From Hypholoma sublateritium FD-334 SS-4 (lineage: Eukaryota; Basidiomycota; Agaricomycetes; Agaricales; Strophariaceae), in NCBI GenBank assembly GCA_000827495.1, contig KN817666.1, positions 1 through 64,000 of the forward strand: a stretch of DNA of 64,000 bases, in the 5' to 3' direction. Position 1 is the first letter of the stretch, and the number at the start of each line of letters is the position of its first letter. A program made the position numbers and the translations under genes. The notes beneath the pieces were generated by a model. That model saw only the letters and a program-made list of their open reading frames with translations, had not been told where the DNA came from and searched no databases. Below, piece after piece: positions 37,663 to 46,929 of the stretch.

Positions 37663-38206
37663 GTATTGATGTATTGTTTGAAAAACTATCAACTTGTGTC
37701 TGTCATGCGCGCATGGCTATGTTATGAGTATCCTATGGCCTCGTCTCCACTTCCCATACCTATTAATATGGATATCTTGCCACGAGTGTGGCCTTACATA
37801 GTTAATGAGTAGCTCTTGAGGAGAGAATTCGACAATCTTTAGACATGAAATATATTAAATCATTGGGGGGGCGCTTCATTGTAAGCCTGTCTGTAGCCTG
37901 GCTCACTACACGCGCCCACATGCAGATAAGCGCCCACTCTCACATCACCCTGTGACGCACGCTATGCTCACTCGTTTTTCTCTCTTATTTCATATTTTCT
38001 CCTGCGCCCACCTGCCTCAGCTTTTAAATTACTCCATGTATCGGTGTGTGCTTACGACGCGCCGAAGATGCGATTACCCGTCGTTCTTTTAAACCTCGGT
38101 TCTCTTTCTTTCGTACGATTGAGACTAGGCCTCCCCGCACCATTAATCCGCTACCCCAGGGCTAGAGAAGCTTAAGCTTTCGCAACCCCTCAAATGTCCA
38201 TAACTG
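37663..38206. repeat. Spacer with first copy of a dispersed about 200 bp direct repeat
   Basis: Sequence from about 37880 to 38075 (GTAAGCCTGTCTGTAGCCTGG, then TCGTTTTTCTCT and CGGTGTGTGCTTACGACGC) matches 39597-39790 in the same orientation with substitutions. A fragment of the flanking repeat family lies near 37755-37790. No gene was seen. Confidence 0.6.
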
Positions 38207-38216
38207 TTGACTGAGG

Positions 38217-38510
38217 GGACCTGTGCAACTATTTCGACCATAAAAATACGACCTTGTGCGACCACATTTCAGACTACCGCGACCATGCATTACGACCCTT
38301 TACGACCATTACGACCTTCCATTGCGACCCTTTACGACCATTGCGACCATTTGCGACCTTTCATTGCGACCTTTTACGACCTCTTTACGACCATTGCGAC
38401 CATTTGCGACCATTCATTGCGACCCTTTACGACCCCTTTACGACCATTGCGACCCTTTGCGACCTTCGACTGCGACTGTTCCGATTGTGATTACGACCAT
38501 TTGGCTCAGT
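38217..38510. repeat. Minisatellite of TTTACGACCATTGCGACC-type units
   Basis: About 290 bp is made of 9-10 bp units, ACGACC and GCGACC separated by ATT or TTT. Together they form higher-order blocks such as TTTACGACCATTGCGACC repeated at least five times. All three forward frames are free of stops through much of it, as a consequence of the composition. It lies between convergent gene sets in the element. Confidence 0.85.
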
Positions 38511-39596
38511 TAATGCAGATTGTAGTATAAGAACCGCATGTCAAAGTACAGATGTAAGGTATCTACTGCTCCCACAGCCTGCAGGAAAGGAATATAACTT
38601 CTGGGCTGTCTGCTCCACTCTACACGCAAATACTTCGAATACAATGGACTTGTATAATGTATATCTAGAGTCTCATGTATGTCCGTATGTGTATTCCCAC
38701 TGGACGTGGATTCAGGTGCTACATAGATACAAATGAATATGACTGAAATAAAAATGTTGAATAAGGTTCGCCACACGAATCTTTTGAGGTGAGACTGTAG
38801 TCTCGTCGCCGCACATGAGCGTGACTGGGAGGATCTCACCGCCCGTTGCATGACTGGGACGAAACCCCGTCCAATCGGTGTGTACCCGCCCTCTTGCGCA
38901 TCGCGCTAGGACCTCGTCCCACCAACGTCGCGCACACCGTACAGAATACCACTTGATGCGCGTCAGACCCACATGCGCAGGAACCACGTGGGCCCGATAC
39001 ACACCTATACTGAGGCTACGCTAAGTGGACCTCAGGTACTCACGCGAGCGAAATCGCTCCATATCCAGAAAGTGTTCGGGTCCGCCGCCGCGCCGATGTT
39101 TGCGCGCCCGATTTCGACACATGCGCGCTCCCCAACATGCACGGTTGTACGGTAGCGCGAGCATTTGAAATGCGGCAGACCATGTCTTGAAGCCCTATAT
39201 TGTCGCACCGCAGACGGTTGATCTAGAGGAAACCGCTCGCATCTTCCCGTTATTTTACCGTGTTCTTCAATACAAAGGAGTGTGCGAAATCTGCACCATA
39301 AAGAGAGGCATCATAACTAGTACACGCCTATATATTAAAAGGTGTGTAGTACAGGTGAAAATTACTACCGTGATAAGTAGGACTGCACAGAAGAATAGAA
39401 CCTTGCATGGAAGTCACAGAGCCCATATATTATTGCTGTACATCCCCCAAGGACCAACATTGTCTGAGTGTGAGCATTAGCAATACGTACTATTAGAAGA
39501 TACTAGAGAAGGTTTAGTGAGTATCCGATTCCTGGTCATGTACTTATGACCTCGGGGCTCGCCTGTGCGGCGTATGTGTGCTGCGTGCGTGTGCTA
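38511..39596. other. Intergenic stretch, no supported gene
   Basis: Short open frames on both strands (for example minus 38510-39002) show no domain and no convincing splice chain. Nothing repetitive was noticed apart from the flanking arrays. Confidence 0.35.
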
Positions 39597-39790
39597 CTGT
39601 AAGCCTGGCCGTAGCCAATCTCACAACACGCGCTCGTAGGCGCTCGTGCACACGCGCATAAGCGCCCGTCTCTCACATCTCCGCACTGTCAATCACATGC
39701 TCCTGTCTCTTCTCGTTTTTCCCCCTATCATTTCCCCGCACTGATATCTTACTCCGGTGTATCGGCGTGTCCGTACGACGCCTCTGGTCA
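39597..39790. repeat. Second copy of the dispersed direct repeat
   Basis: GTAAGCCTGGCCGTAGCCAA at the start and TCGGCGTGTCCGTACGACGC at the end correspond to 37880-38075 in the same orientation. The pair brackets the minisatellite and about 1.5 kb of spacer. Confidence 0.65.
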
Positions 39791-39992
39791 CCCGTCCGTG
39801 TGTGGTGTGCGTGTGCGGCGTGCGTGTGCGGTGTGCGTGTGCGGCGTGCGTGTGCGGTGTGCGTGTGCGGTGACTCCGGTGTATCGGCGTGTCCGTACGA
39901 CGCNTCTGGTCACCCGTCCGTGTGTGGTGTGCGTGTGCGGCGTGCGTGTGCGGTGTGCGTGTGCGGCGTGCGTGTGCGCAGGAGATGGAATG
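39751..39992. repeat. GTGTGCGTGTGCGGC repeat within a 122 bp tandem duplication
   Basis: A block starting ACTCCGGTGTATCGGCGTGT occurs at 39751 and again at 39873. Each copy is followed by a run of GTGTGCGTGTGCGGC-type units. The runs alternate purine and pyrimidine over 12-14 bases between GG or GC register shifts. One ambiguous base (39904) lies in the second copy. Open frames here are low-complexity artefacts. Confidence 0.8.
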
Positions 39993-40030
39993 TCCATTAA
40001 TGATTACATTCCAGTATTAATTATATCCTA

Positions 40031-40108
40031 ATAGTGAAGTGGTAAAGTATGAAGACAATAGTTGATGCATATCTAATTATGTACGTGATGTGCGTTCGAT
40101 CCGCGATG
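40031..40108 (+). other. Possible RNA polymerase III promoter or tRNA-like/SINE head
   Basis: TAGTGAAGTGGTAAAGTA resembles a tRNA A box, and GCGTTCGATCCGCG about 45 bp further on resembles a B box. A proper cloverleaf could not be folded by eye because the acceptor and D stems do not pair. This is therefore a weak candidate for a tRNA-derived SINE head or a chance match. T-rich sequence suitable for pol III termination occurs near 40178-40196. Confidence 0.2.
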
Positions 40109-40322
40109 GGTACATATTTTCGAAGTATTTTATTTCATGCACTGGAACAGAGATACTACAAGGTCTTTCAAGGTTAATTTTTCTTTTTTACTTTTTATAA
40201 GTTTCGCGTACTCGCACCCGGGCCCACACCCGCACACGCACGCCTAATTTTTCATTTATTTAATCTAATCTTTTTCAATGGTGGCCTCCCGCGTTGCCGT
40301 GGTAGTGCTCGTACGTATTTCA

Positions 40323-41391
40323 TTAGAATCTCCAAGCTTCAACGAGCCCGGGAAAATCGTTGCCAACCATAACTTCCCGGATATGTACCACTGAAACGCG
40401 CTCCACCAAGCCAGCGTTGACGGCTTCAGCGAATGCCCGCACCGCGAGCTTGGCTGTGCTATAAATGGAGATCGTACCACCCTCGATACCACGTATATTA
40501 GAATCCGTAGACTCCATCTCATAGCGTGGTCTCATTTGCAAAGCATGAATGAGCTAAACGACAGACGTATACAACACTGACTCACTCGGAAGAAAATACG
40601 CCCGGCTCTCGTCCGACCGTGACGATGTGCCATTCTGTAGTGTTGTCCAAAACCTCCCCTGAAAGTGACGTCAACCGGATACATAGACTGAGGAGTCATA
40701 AATGGCGGGCTCACGGTCAGTCGTCTGTCCAAAGTATCTGTCTCCACGCGACAGTGCTTCACGCGTAACGATCGTCTTGCTGCGGATGACATTTCCCTGT
40801 TTAACGGCGGAAGAAAATGCGGCCGTCGCCTCTTCGATGGTCTGGTAATAATTGAGTGCCGCGAGAGCGTCGGCAACAAGCCATTCATTACTTCTGTAAA
40901 ATGTCTTCTTGTGAGTAACTTGCACAGGAAAATAGCAATTTGTTCAGTTCTTACGATCGCTCAAAAACACCTGGCCTAAGGCCCGTGTATACGACTTGCC
41001 ATCGTTTTTCGCAGTCAGCCTTGTTGCTGGCAGTTTTGGCAGTTTTGATCACACCCCAAGGTTTAGGTTGCTTCGGCAGGCTGCAAAAATCGACGGGCGT
41101 GTCATCGTCGTTGAAATGATATAGAACCAGGTCTAAAGCCGATTTCCAGACAGGTAGCGACTACGGGAAAGACGAAAACATACTCTTGTGCGAAAAGAAG
41201 TTGTGCTCTCTCCCAGAGTTTATAATTCGATCTGTTTCCATACGATGTAAGTGTCCTAGGAAATGGGTATTCGGAACTCAGCTCTATTTAGGAGTCGAAT
41301 AAATAAGATAGATACCTGTTTCGTCATAATATGGGTCCATTACCAGATTAACAGCCCCATCGGCGTCGATGTTGACATCAGTGCCGGCCAT
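40323..41391 (-). CDS. Second tandem viroplasmin / RNase H1 N-terminal-like protein (V2)
   Basis: On the minus strand, one exon contains KRWQVVYTGLRPGVFERS, followed after an intron by EWLVADALAALNYYQTIEEA and AFSSAVKQGNV. A second unit reads EWHIVTVGREPGVFSSE, then after an intron IRGIEGGTISIYSTAKLAV and AVNAGLVERV. The layout, domain order and intron placement after GVF match V1 on the opposite strand. Upstream, a segment with LVLYHFNDDDTPVDFCSLPK reads as coding, and a start MAGTDVNIDADGAVNL is placed at 41391. The frame between about 41160 and 41290 contains a stop that simple splicing does not remove, so the 5' half is uncertain or damaged. A nucleic-acid-binding role is inferred from the domain only. 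Confidence 0.65.
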
Positions 41392-41595
41392 GGGAAGTGG
41401 GCGAAAGAATTATAGTCAGGAGTGGGTATGTAGACTCTGAGCGATGTATATACGAAACAAATGATATGGGGCCATGTGCCAGATCCTCGGGAAGAGTAAA
41501 TCGGAGATCTGAAATCTGGATCTTTCGGCGGGTGTAAATACAGATGATCGAGTTCCGGATTCCGATTCCACAAGACGATAGCTATGACACAATCA

Positions 41596-43314
41596 CTATT
41601 GAATATCAGCCAGCAGCATATTGTAACGATCTTCCATCGCTTCCACATTCTTCAGGCGTTCCTTGATCTCCATAAGCTCCCTCTCCAACCTTTTGTTCTT
41701 ATCTTCGGCAGCCACAAGTTCTGCGGTGACGACGACAGCATCCGATCTTCGAGCACGTAGAAGGAGACTCATCTGATCGTTGAAGGCGTTTATTTGCTCG
41801 TACGCAAATTGAGGAGCTTCTTCAAGGAGGCGTGGAGAGGTATAGTGAAGTGTCGGGGCCTTCGCGGAGACATGTTGGGCGCCAACAAATAACCAGCATG
41901 AGGTAGCGACAGAAATATCTTCACACTGGAGGGATTTATGATCAACGTCTCGTTGAAATTGTGCAACGTATCACATTACCTTAGTAAGGACAGCATTCAT
42001 CATTTCTAAAAAGCGCCTGCTGGCAGTGTTCGTTCTCTCAACAGGCTTTGGCTGTGCATGTTTTCGGACAGCGACTAAATGTACAAGTCAGTTAGAACTC
42101 AGCGAGCTCAGAGCTGCGATATGTCGCCGTAGAGACTCACGGTGTTCGGTCCCTCCTCTCATGGCGCCTTTGACATAGCCATATATAGGGTTGCGTTTGC
42201 TGGCTCGATTACGTCGCGATGATGTTGGACTGGATGTTGGACTGGATGATGAGGCCGACCCCGACGGATATGGGTCATTCTGGTCTACAATTTGCATATC
42301 TGAGATCAGCGGTTCCTTCTTCTATTAATGCGTAGCACTTACGTCGCACTCGAGATAGAGTATCCCGTCCCTTCCTACGCGATGGCCCGAGAATACTAGG
42401 CGACGGCGGGGGACTGTAAGAGCTTGTTAATTCATCCCTAAACTCGGAGTCTCCGATGTGGCCGTCCGCAGACTCGGACGGATGCTGCCGTTCGCGCGTA
42501 TGGTGCGTGAAGACGTCGTCATCGTCATCGTCGTCGCCGACTCTGTCGGGTGATGCTGACGAATGCCGGTTCTCGTCTATACTATCATTCTGGAGGGGAT
42601 GGAGATTAGGGTCAATCAAAGACATGGGAATGGCGTTGGTTCTTCGAACGGGAGTCGTCATTGAAGTATGACTTATGAGTGGTTCAGGGGGATGTAGTAA
42701 GGGGCTCATCTGGTCTTGTAATTCTGTCGACTCTGGAGCAGTCGAATTGTCATTTGGAGAGAAGGTCCCATTCGCCACGGGTCGAAAGTTTGGAGGGTGA
42801 GCATCGTCACGAGCATGAGGTGCTAGGTCTCCTTGAATTTCCTGTAGGTATAAGACGTTAGAATAAAACGTGGCGACTTTTGGTTGTGAGATAGCATACC
42901 AAAGCGATTGATTGATTCAGAAGATAAAGCCGACCTTGCGCAGTGTGTACACACTGTGAGCGCAACGGCGACTCTGGGCAGGACTGACAGTGCCTAGGAC
43001 CCCGCTCTTTACCACTGTCATTTCTTTTATTCGTAGATTTTCCCTTCGTATTATATTCATATGTCAAGTGTATTTGAGAAAGGCTCAGAGGAAGAATACC
43101 TTGGCAGGGCTCGCAGCCGTTACGCTACGTGTCTGTTGATGCTCTTCAGCTGAGACCTATGGAGCAACACGAACTCACGAACCTGCGGTGCCTTGACTTT
43201 TTTTCTATTTTTTCCGCCGTGAATGCATTCCGTCTGTAATGGCGCTCCTGGACATTTCCGGCATTTCCTTGGCGCCCGTTGTCTGGATTCAGTCGTGACG
43301 TTGGTGGCGCTCAT
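41596..43314 (-). CDS. Protein with two CCCH zinc-knuckle-like motifs, acidic linker and C-terminal coiled coil
   Basis: From MSATNVTTESRQRAP (43314) the first exon encodes CRKCPGAPLQTECIH. A later exon (about 43032-42890) encodes CQSCPESPLRSQCVH. Both have spacing C-x2-C-P-x2-P-L-x3-C-x-H, suited to binding zinc. A large exon (about 42841-42340) is rich in Ser/Pro with a DDDDDDD run and ends in basic SRRKGRDTLSRVRR. Next come a Ser-rich exon with RNRASKRNPIYGYVKGA and a final part with RRFLEMMNAVLTK and a long heptad-like helix (AEDKNKRLERELMEIKERL). Splice joins keep the frame. It is divergent from the transposase-side genes, with about 370 bp between starts. Cysteine-cluster proteins are known companions of KDZ transposases; assignment to that set is inference. 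Confidence 0.65.
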
Positions 43315-43682
43315 GCGAATATGTAGTGGGGTAGAAAGAGAAGAGAGTAGGCTCTGATGGATTTGTTTGGCCTTTAATTTGGTCCACAGAATATAGTTTC
43401 ACTCAACTAGATGCCGCCATTGGTATCTGTAGACCATATCAAGCGTACTTACTCACATGGTTTAAGTGAACTATATTTATCACGACCTATAATTAGATCT
43501 ACTGTGCCTACAATACTATCTTGGTACTATACATACCGATTCGGCGTCGTAAAACCATATTGTAGCCGAGCTGGTATGGCTGATCCATTACGGACTTATT
43601 ATAACCGAAGTGGTAGGATCGATCCATAACTGTCTTATCTTTATTTGGTAATATCCGGCGCCGTTTCTCAAGTCCGTCCGTC
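43315..43682. promoter_or_regulatory. Divergent promoter region inside the element
   Basis: This 368 bp region separates the start of the knuckle-protein gene (minus) from the start at 43683 (plus). It contains imperfect repeats around TATGGCTGATCCATTACG and TAGGATCGATCCATAACTG, each followed by CTTATT or CTTATC, and a copy of AAAACCATATTGTA from the flanking repeat family. Shared regulation of the two genes is possible, but no specific factor site is known. Confidence 0.4.
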
Positions 43683-44279
43683 ATGGAATATTCCACCTCT
43701 CGCATACGTCTTCGGAAGCCCTCTCCTACGCCGCCGGAACGTATCTCGATTGCGAGTCTATACAAAAACAATGGACCCATCTTAACACCTAGGAGAAAGA
43801 TTCGTACAATCTACCGAAGACCAAAGGGAGACACAAAAGGACCGAAGATTGTCAACACTGGTTCACAGGGAACGGGAACAAAGCGGCCGCGTTTGGATAT
43901 TTCGCTCCCGCAAGTAGAGCGTTTCTCCCCGGAAGGTCATCAGCCACATACCCCGCTCGATGGTTCGATCAGTAACGAGGAAAATGTGATACAATGGCCA
44001 GTATGTAATGATGCCAACTCTCCGTCGAGTCACCCACTGGCTGTGGCAGATGATATCTCAGCGCCGCTCAGCCCATCACCCGCAGACCACGCGTTGCACC
44101 TAGCCGACAAATTCGCCCAGGAAGGATATGAACTGTTCTTTGAATCCGTGATAAGCGGTGGCTTGTCTTTCTATCAACTTTCTAAAAAAACATTTGTGGC
44201 CAATGGATGGAATACACAAAAATTGGAAGCGTCGGCGAGTCATTTCGTGAACTACATTGGACAGTATCCTAACCTGTGA
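43683..44279 (+). CDS. Orphan protein upstream of the transposase gene
   Basis: A single open frame of 198 residues has a basic N-terminus (LTPRRKIRTIYRRPKG, TGTKRPRLDISLP) that looks like a nuclear-localisation region. A Pro/Ser-rich middle and a C-terminal helical part (DHALHLADKFAQEGYELFF, KLEASASHFVNYIG) follow. The stop lies 32 bp before the next candidate start at 44311. It may be a separate small gene or a 5' exon block of the transposase gene with an unrecognised join. No family was recognised. Confidence 0.5.
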   Translation: MEYSTSRIRLRKPSPTPPERISIASLYKNNGPILTPRRKIRTIYRRPKGDTKGPKIVNTGSQGTGTKRPRLDISLPQVERFSPEGHQPHTPLDGSISNEENVIQWPVCNDANSPSSHPLAVADDISAPLSPSPADHALHLADKFAQEGYELFFESVISGGLSFYQLSKKTFVANGWNTQKLEASASHFVNYIGQYPNL

Positions 44280-44310
44280 ATAGACCCACTGGTACCACAT
44301 ACACGCAAGC

Positions 44311-46853
44311 ATGGAGGGGACCACAAAGATAGTAGTCTGCCTTTGCCCTGATTCCAAAAGAACGTCATCGTGCTTTCACTCGAGATTCATCCTCGAACAC
44401 GGTGATACGTACTTCCCAGATGACGATGATATGCCATGTAAGTCCCTCGGTCACTTACATTCATTGGTATCTGAGGCGTACGCCGCGTACTTTTCACAGT
44501 AAACCATGACAAACCGACTTTTATTTTGCGCTATCCATGGGGAGACGGTAACGATCAATATGTAAATGTGATGTCCATCCCCCCCCCAAGGGACGCCACA
44601 ATAAAAAACAGCACGGTGGTAGAATATTTTGGCAAAAATGACGGGTCAGGAAGATGGAGCTGCGCGCTTGACACCACCGCTGTACATTGTACCCACATAG
44701 CCATCGCCAAGACGTCTTTACAGCAGCATATTCAAAAAGACATGAGTGCGAAGGACGCAAATCCAATACCCCTTGTCGAAGGTCAGTAGTAATTCCATAC
44801 GATATGAACGCCGCCTAAATTTAATTCTTATAGCGCGCAAGGTTCAGCGATCGCGCGATGAGTCTAATCACCTCACTTACTCTGGAATCTCATATATTCC
44901 TGTGGCACCTCCTGTCTGGGCTAGTATTCCTTCCGATGCGCTTCCCCGTCCTATTGTTGATGCCAGCCACCGCCCAAATATCATCTCACTGTCTAATACT
45001 TCGTCTTGCAACTGTCTCTCTCCCAGACATAACTACGACCCGTCAGCACCGTCTATCACCCAAAAATGCACCGTTTACGATCTCCTGATGCATTGGGAAA
45101 CAGACATACAGCTGCAGCGCTGTCCCGCTTGTAATTTTGCGCGCATCGGACCTGACTGTGGCGATCTGGGGATCTTCAACTACAACAATGGAATTCTCGT
45201 CACACACAGCCTGCTGAATGATTACATCAATGCATACACTGCATCGGAAACTCCTTTCGCAGCCTGGATCACCGTTATATCACGACGGTATTCGACATTA
45301 TCTAAGCCGCAGGGGTTTCTCGACCCGAAGATCTTTCGAAATATCTGGTTCGCCTACGCTGAACTTATTCAATTCGGAAACGACATGATGTGTCCTCAAT
45401 GCGGCCCCAATCCTTCAGCCGTCATCTGGGATGGCGTCTCGATATCATTCAGTCAAAAAATGGCATTACCCTCGCTGAGACCTCCTACCACAATTCACCC
45501 GGAATCACTGGTCTACGACAAGACAGTCAGAGTGAAAGAAACCCAATGTATTCCAGATCGCGGGTTACGCAAACGCATACGCGAGATTTTCACTGGGCCG
45601 TCTTTATCGGGGGGAATGGAGCTAGACAAAGGCCGGCAAGACTCGGGGTCCGGCAGCGACGGAGAGGAGTTACGAGGAGTCAGGGCCGAGGCTCTCGCGA
45701 AGAAAAAAGAAGGCCTCAAGAAGCGCTTCCAGTTGATCCCTCAAGTCATCAAGGATCTGTCTGAGTTGGACAATGCTCTCGGAAGCCTGTTTCAGCAATA
45801 TTTTGGGATGGAAGCAGTGCTCAAGAATATCGATGTACCGCACGAATATAAGGATCTATTTCTCCAGGTATCATGTCCCATTGCTGCGCAATATTTTTTT
45901 ATTTACCGTGATTCTCGATAGATCGCGGCTGAAGAAAATGCCCTTCAAATGATGAACGCCCGCGCTCTGATCCTTCTCAGGCAGTTCATCCTCTCTCCAA
46001 GCTATCTTACCGGGTCGACGCTTATTCACATCCCAAGCGTCTACAATATCATTCAATACGAGCTTCAACACCACTTGCGCATTCTCCCAAACACCCTGAA
46101 AATTTGCAAATGGCTCTACACTAGGGGAGAGTCCGTACGCCGACGGTTCCTCGTTCATTCAACCCCCGAGATCATCCCCGGAATTACATTCGACAACAGT
46201 GACTGGCAAAAGGTAAATTACTAAGCCATTTACGCTAAATATTGTTGTCTAATTTGCGTGTCAAGACGGGGTCTTATTACGGAATGCCTCAGCTGCGGAA
46301 TCGGCCTGCATATCCATCACTCAAAGAGGACATAAAAGACAGTGCCGAGGATCAAAAGGGAGGATGTCGCAAGTACTATTCGACTTACAGTGCCAAGAGA
46401 CTCACGGGAGGAATCATGGTATGCTGGTGCACTCACAGCGTGGCCTATGGATTTCACTGCATCCCTGTCGCAGAAGGACGGAACGATGTCTTTGCAGCCA
46501 TGTATTCAATGTGGTCCAAGGCTCCAGAAGTTGTCGTATATGACTTCGCATGTGCACTGCAGCCATATTGCGTCTTGCGAGAGCCGGAGTTTTTTCAGAA
46601 CACCTTGTTTACCATCGACGACTTTCATTCCTCAGATCATACCAAGTGTGCGCCGGCATGCTTTCTGAAGACTTACAAAAACTCCGACCCTCGACTCCTT
46701 CGACTCAATTCAAGTGCGGCTGAATGTGGAAACCAAGGACTCTCGCGTATTCGAAAATCAATCGGTTACATGGGTCAAGAAAGAGCGATGATGTTCATCA
46801 AAGTATTTCTCTCCGTTTGGAATAGGCTCCGTATTGTAAACATGTCGAAATAG
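44311..46853 (+). CDS. KDZ/HMGXB3-like transposase with cysteine clusters
   Basis: The secure part is an exon ending at 45867, an exon at 45922-46212 and an exon at 46266-46853. A cysteine region shows CNCLSPRHNY, QRCPACNFARIGPDC, and MMCPQCGPNPSAVIWDGVSI. The last is the signature I recall from agaricomycete CxC-type proteins associated with KDZ transposons. The C-terminal domain reads GGIMVCWCTHSVAYGFHCIP, VVVYDFACALQPYC, FTIDDFHSSDHTKC and SSAAECGNQGLSRIRKS, consistent with an RNase H-fold transposase with Asp, Asp/His and Glu in order. The 5' part (44311-44833, with CLCPDSKRTSSCFHSRF, GSGRWSCALDTTAVHCTH) needs at least two introns whose joins are not resolved. The stop after NMSK is intact, so the enzyme may be functional. 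Confidence 0.72.
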
Positions 46854-46929
46854 GAATTTAGATTCAAGCAATTTCAGGTTTAATATTCACAGCGCAGGCA
46901 CTCGGTGAATCCTCTGACAGGAATGATCC

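Noticed and set aside
38207..38530. Open frames in the ACGACC minisatellite as genes
   Set aside because: All three frames are open because of repeat composition; no start context, introns or family.
39767..40031. Cys/Val/Arg-rich open frames in the GTGTGCG array
   Set aside because: Low-complexity translation of a simple repeat on both strands.
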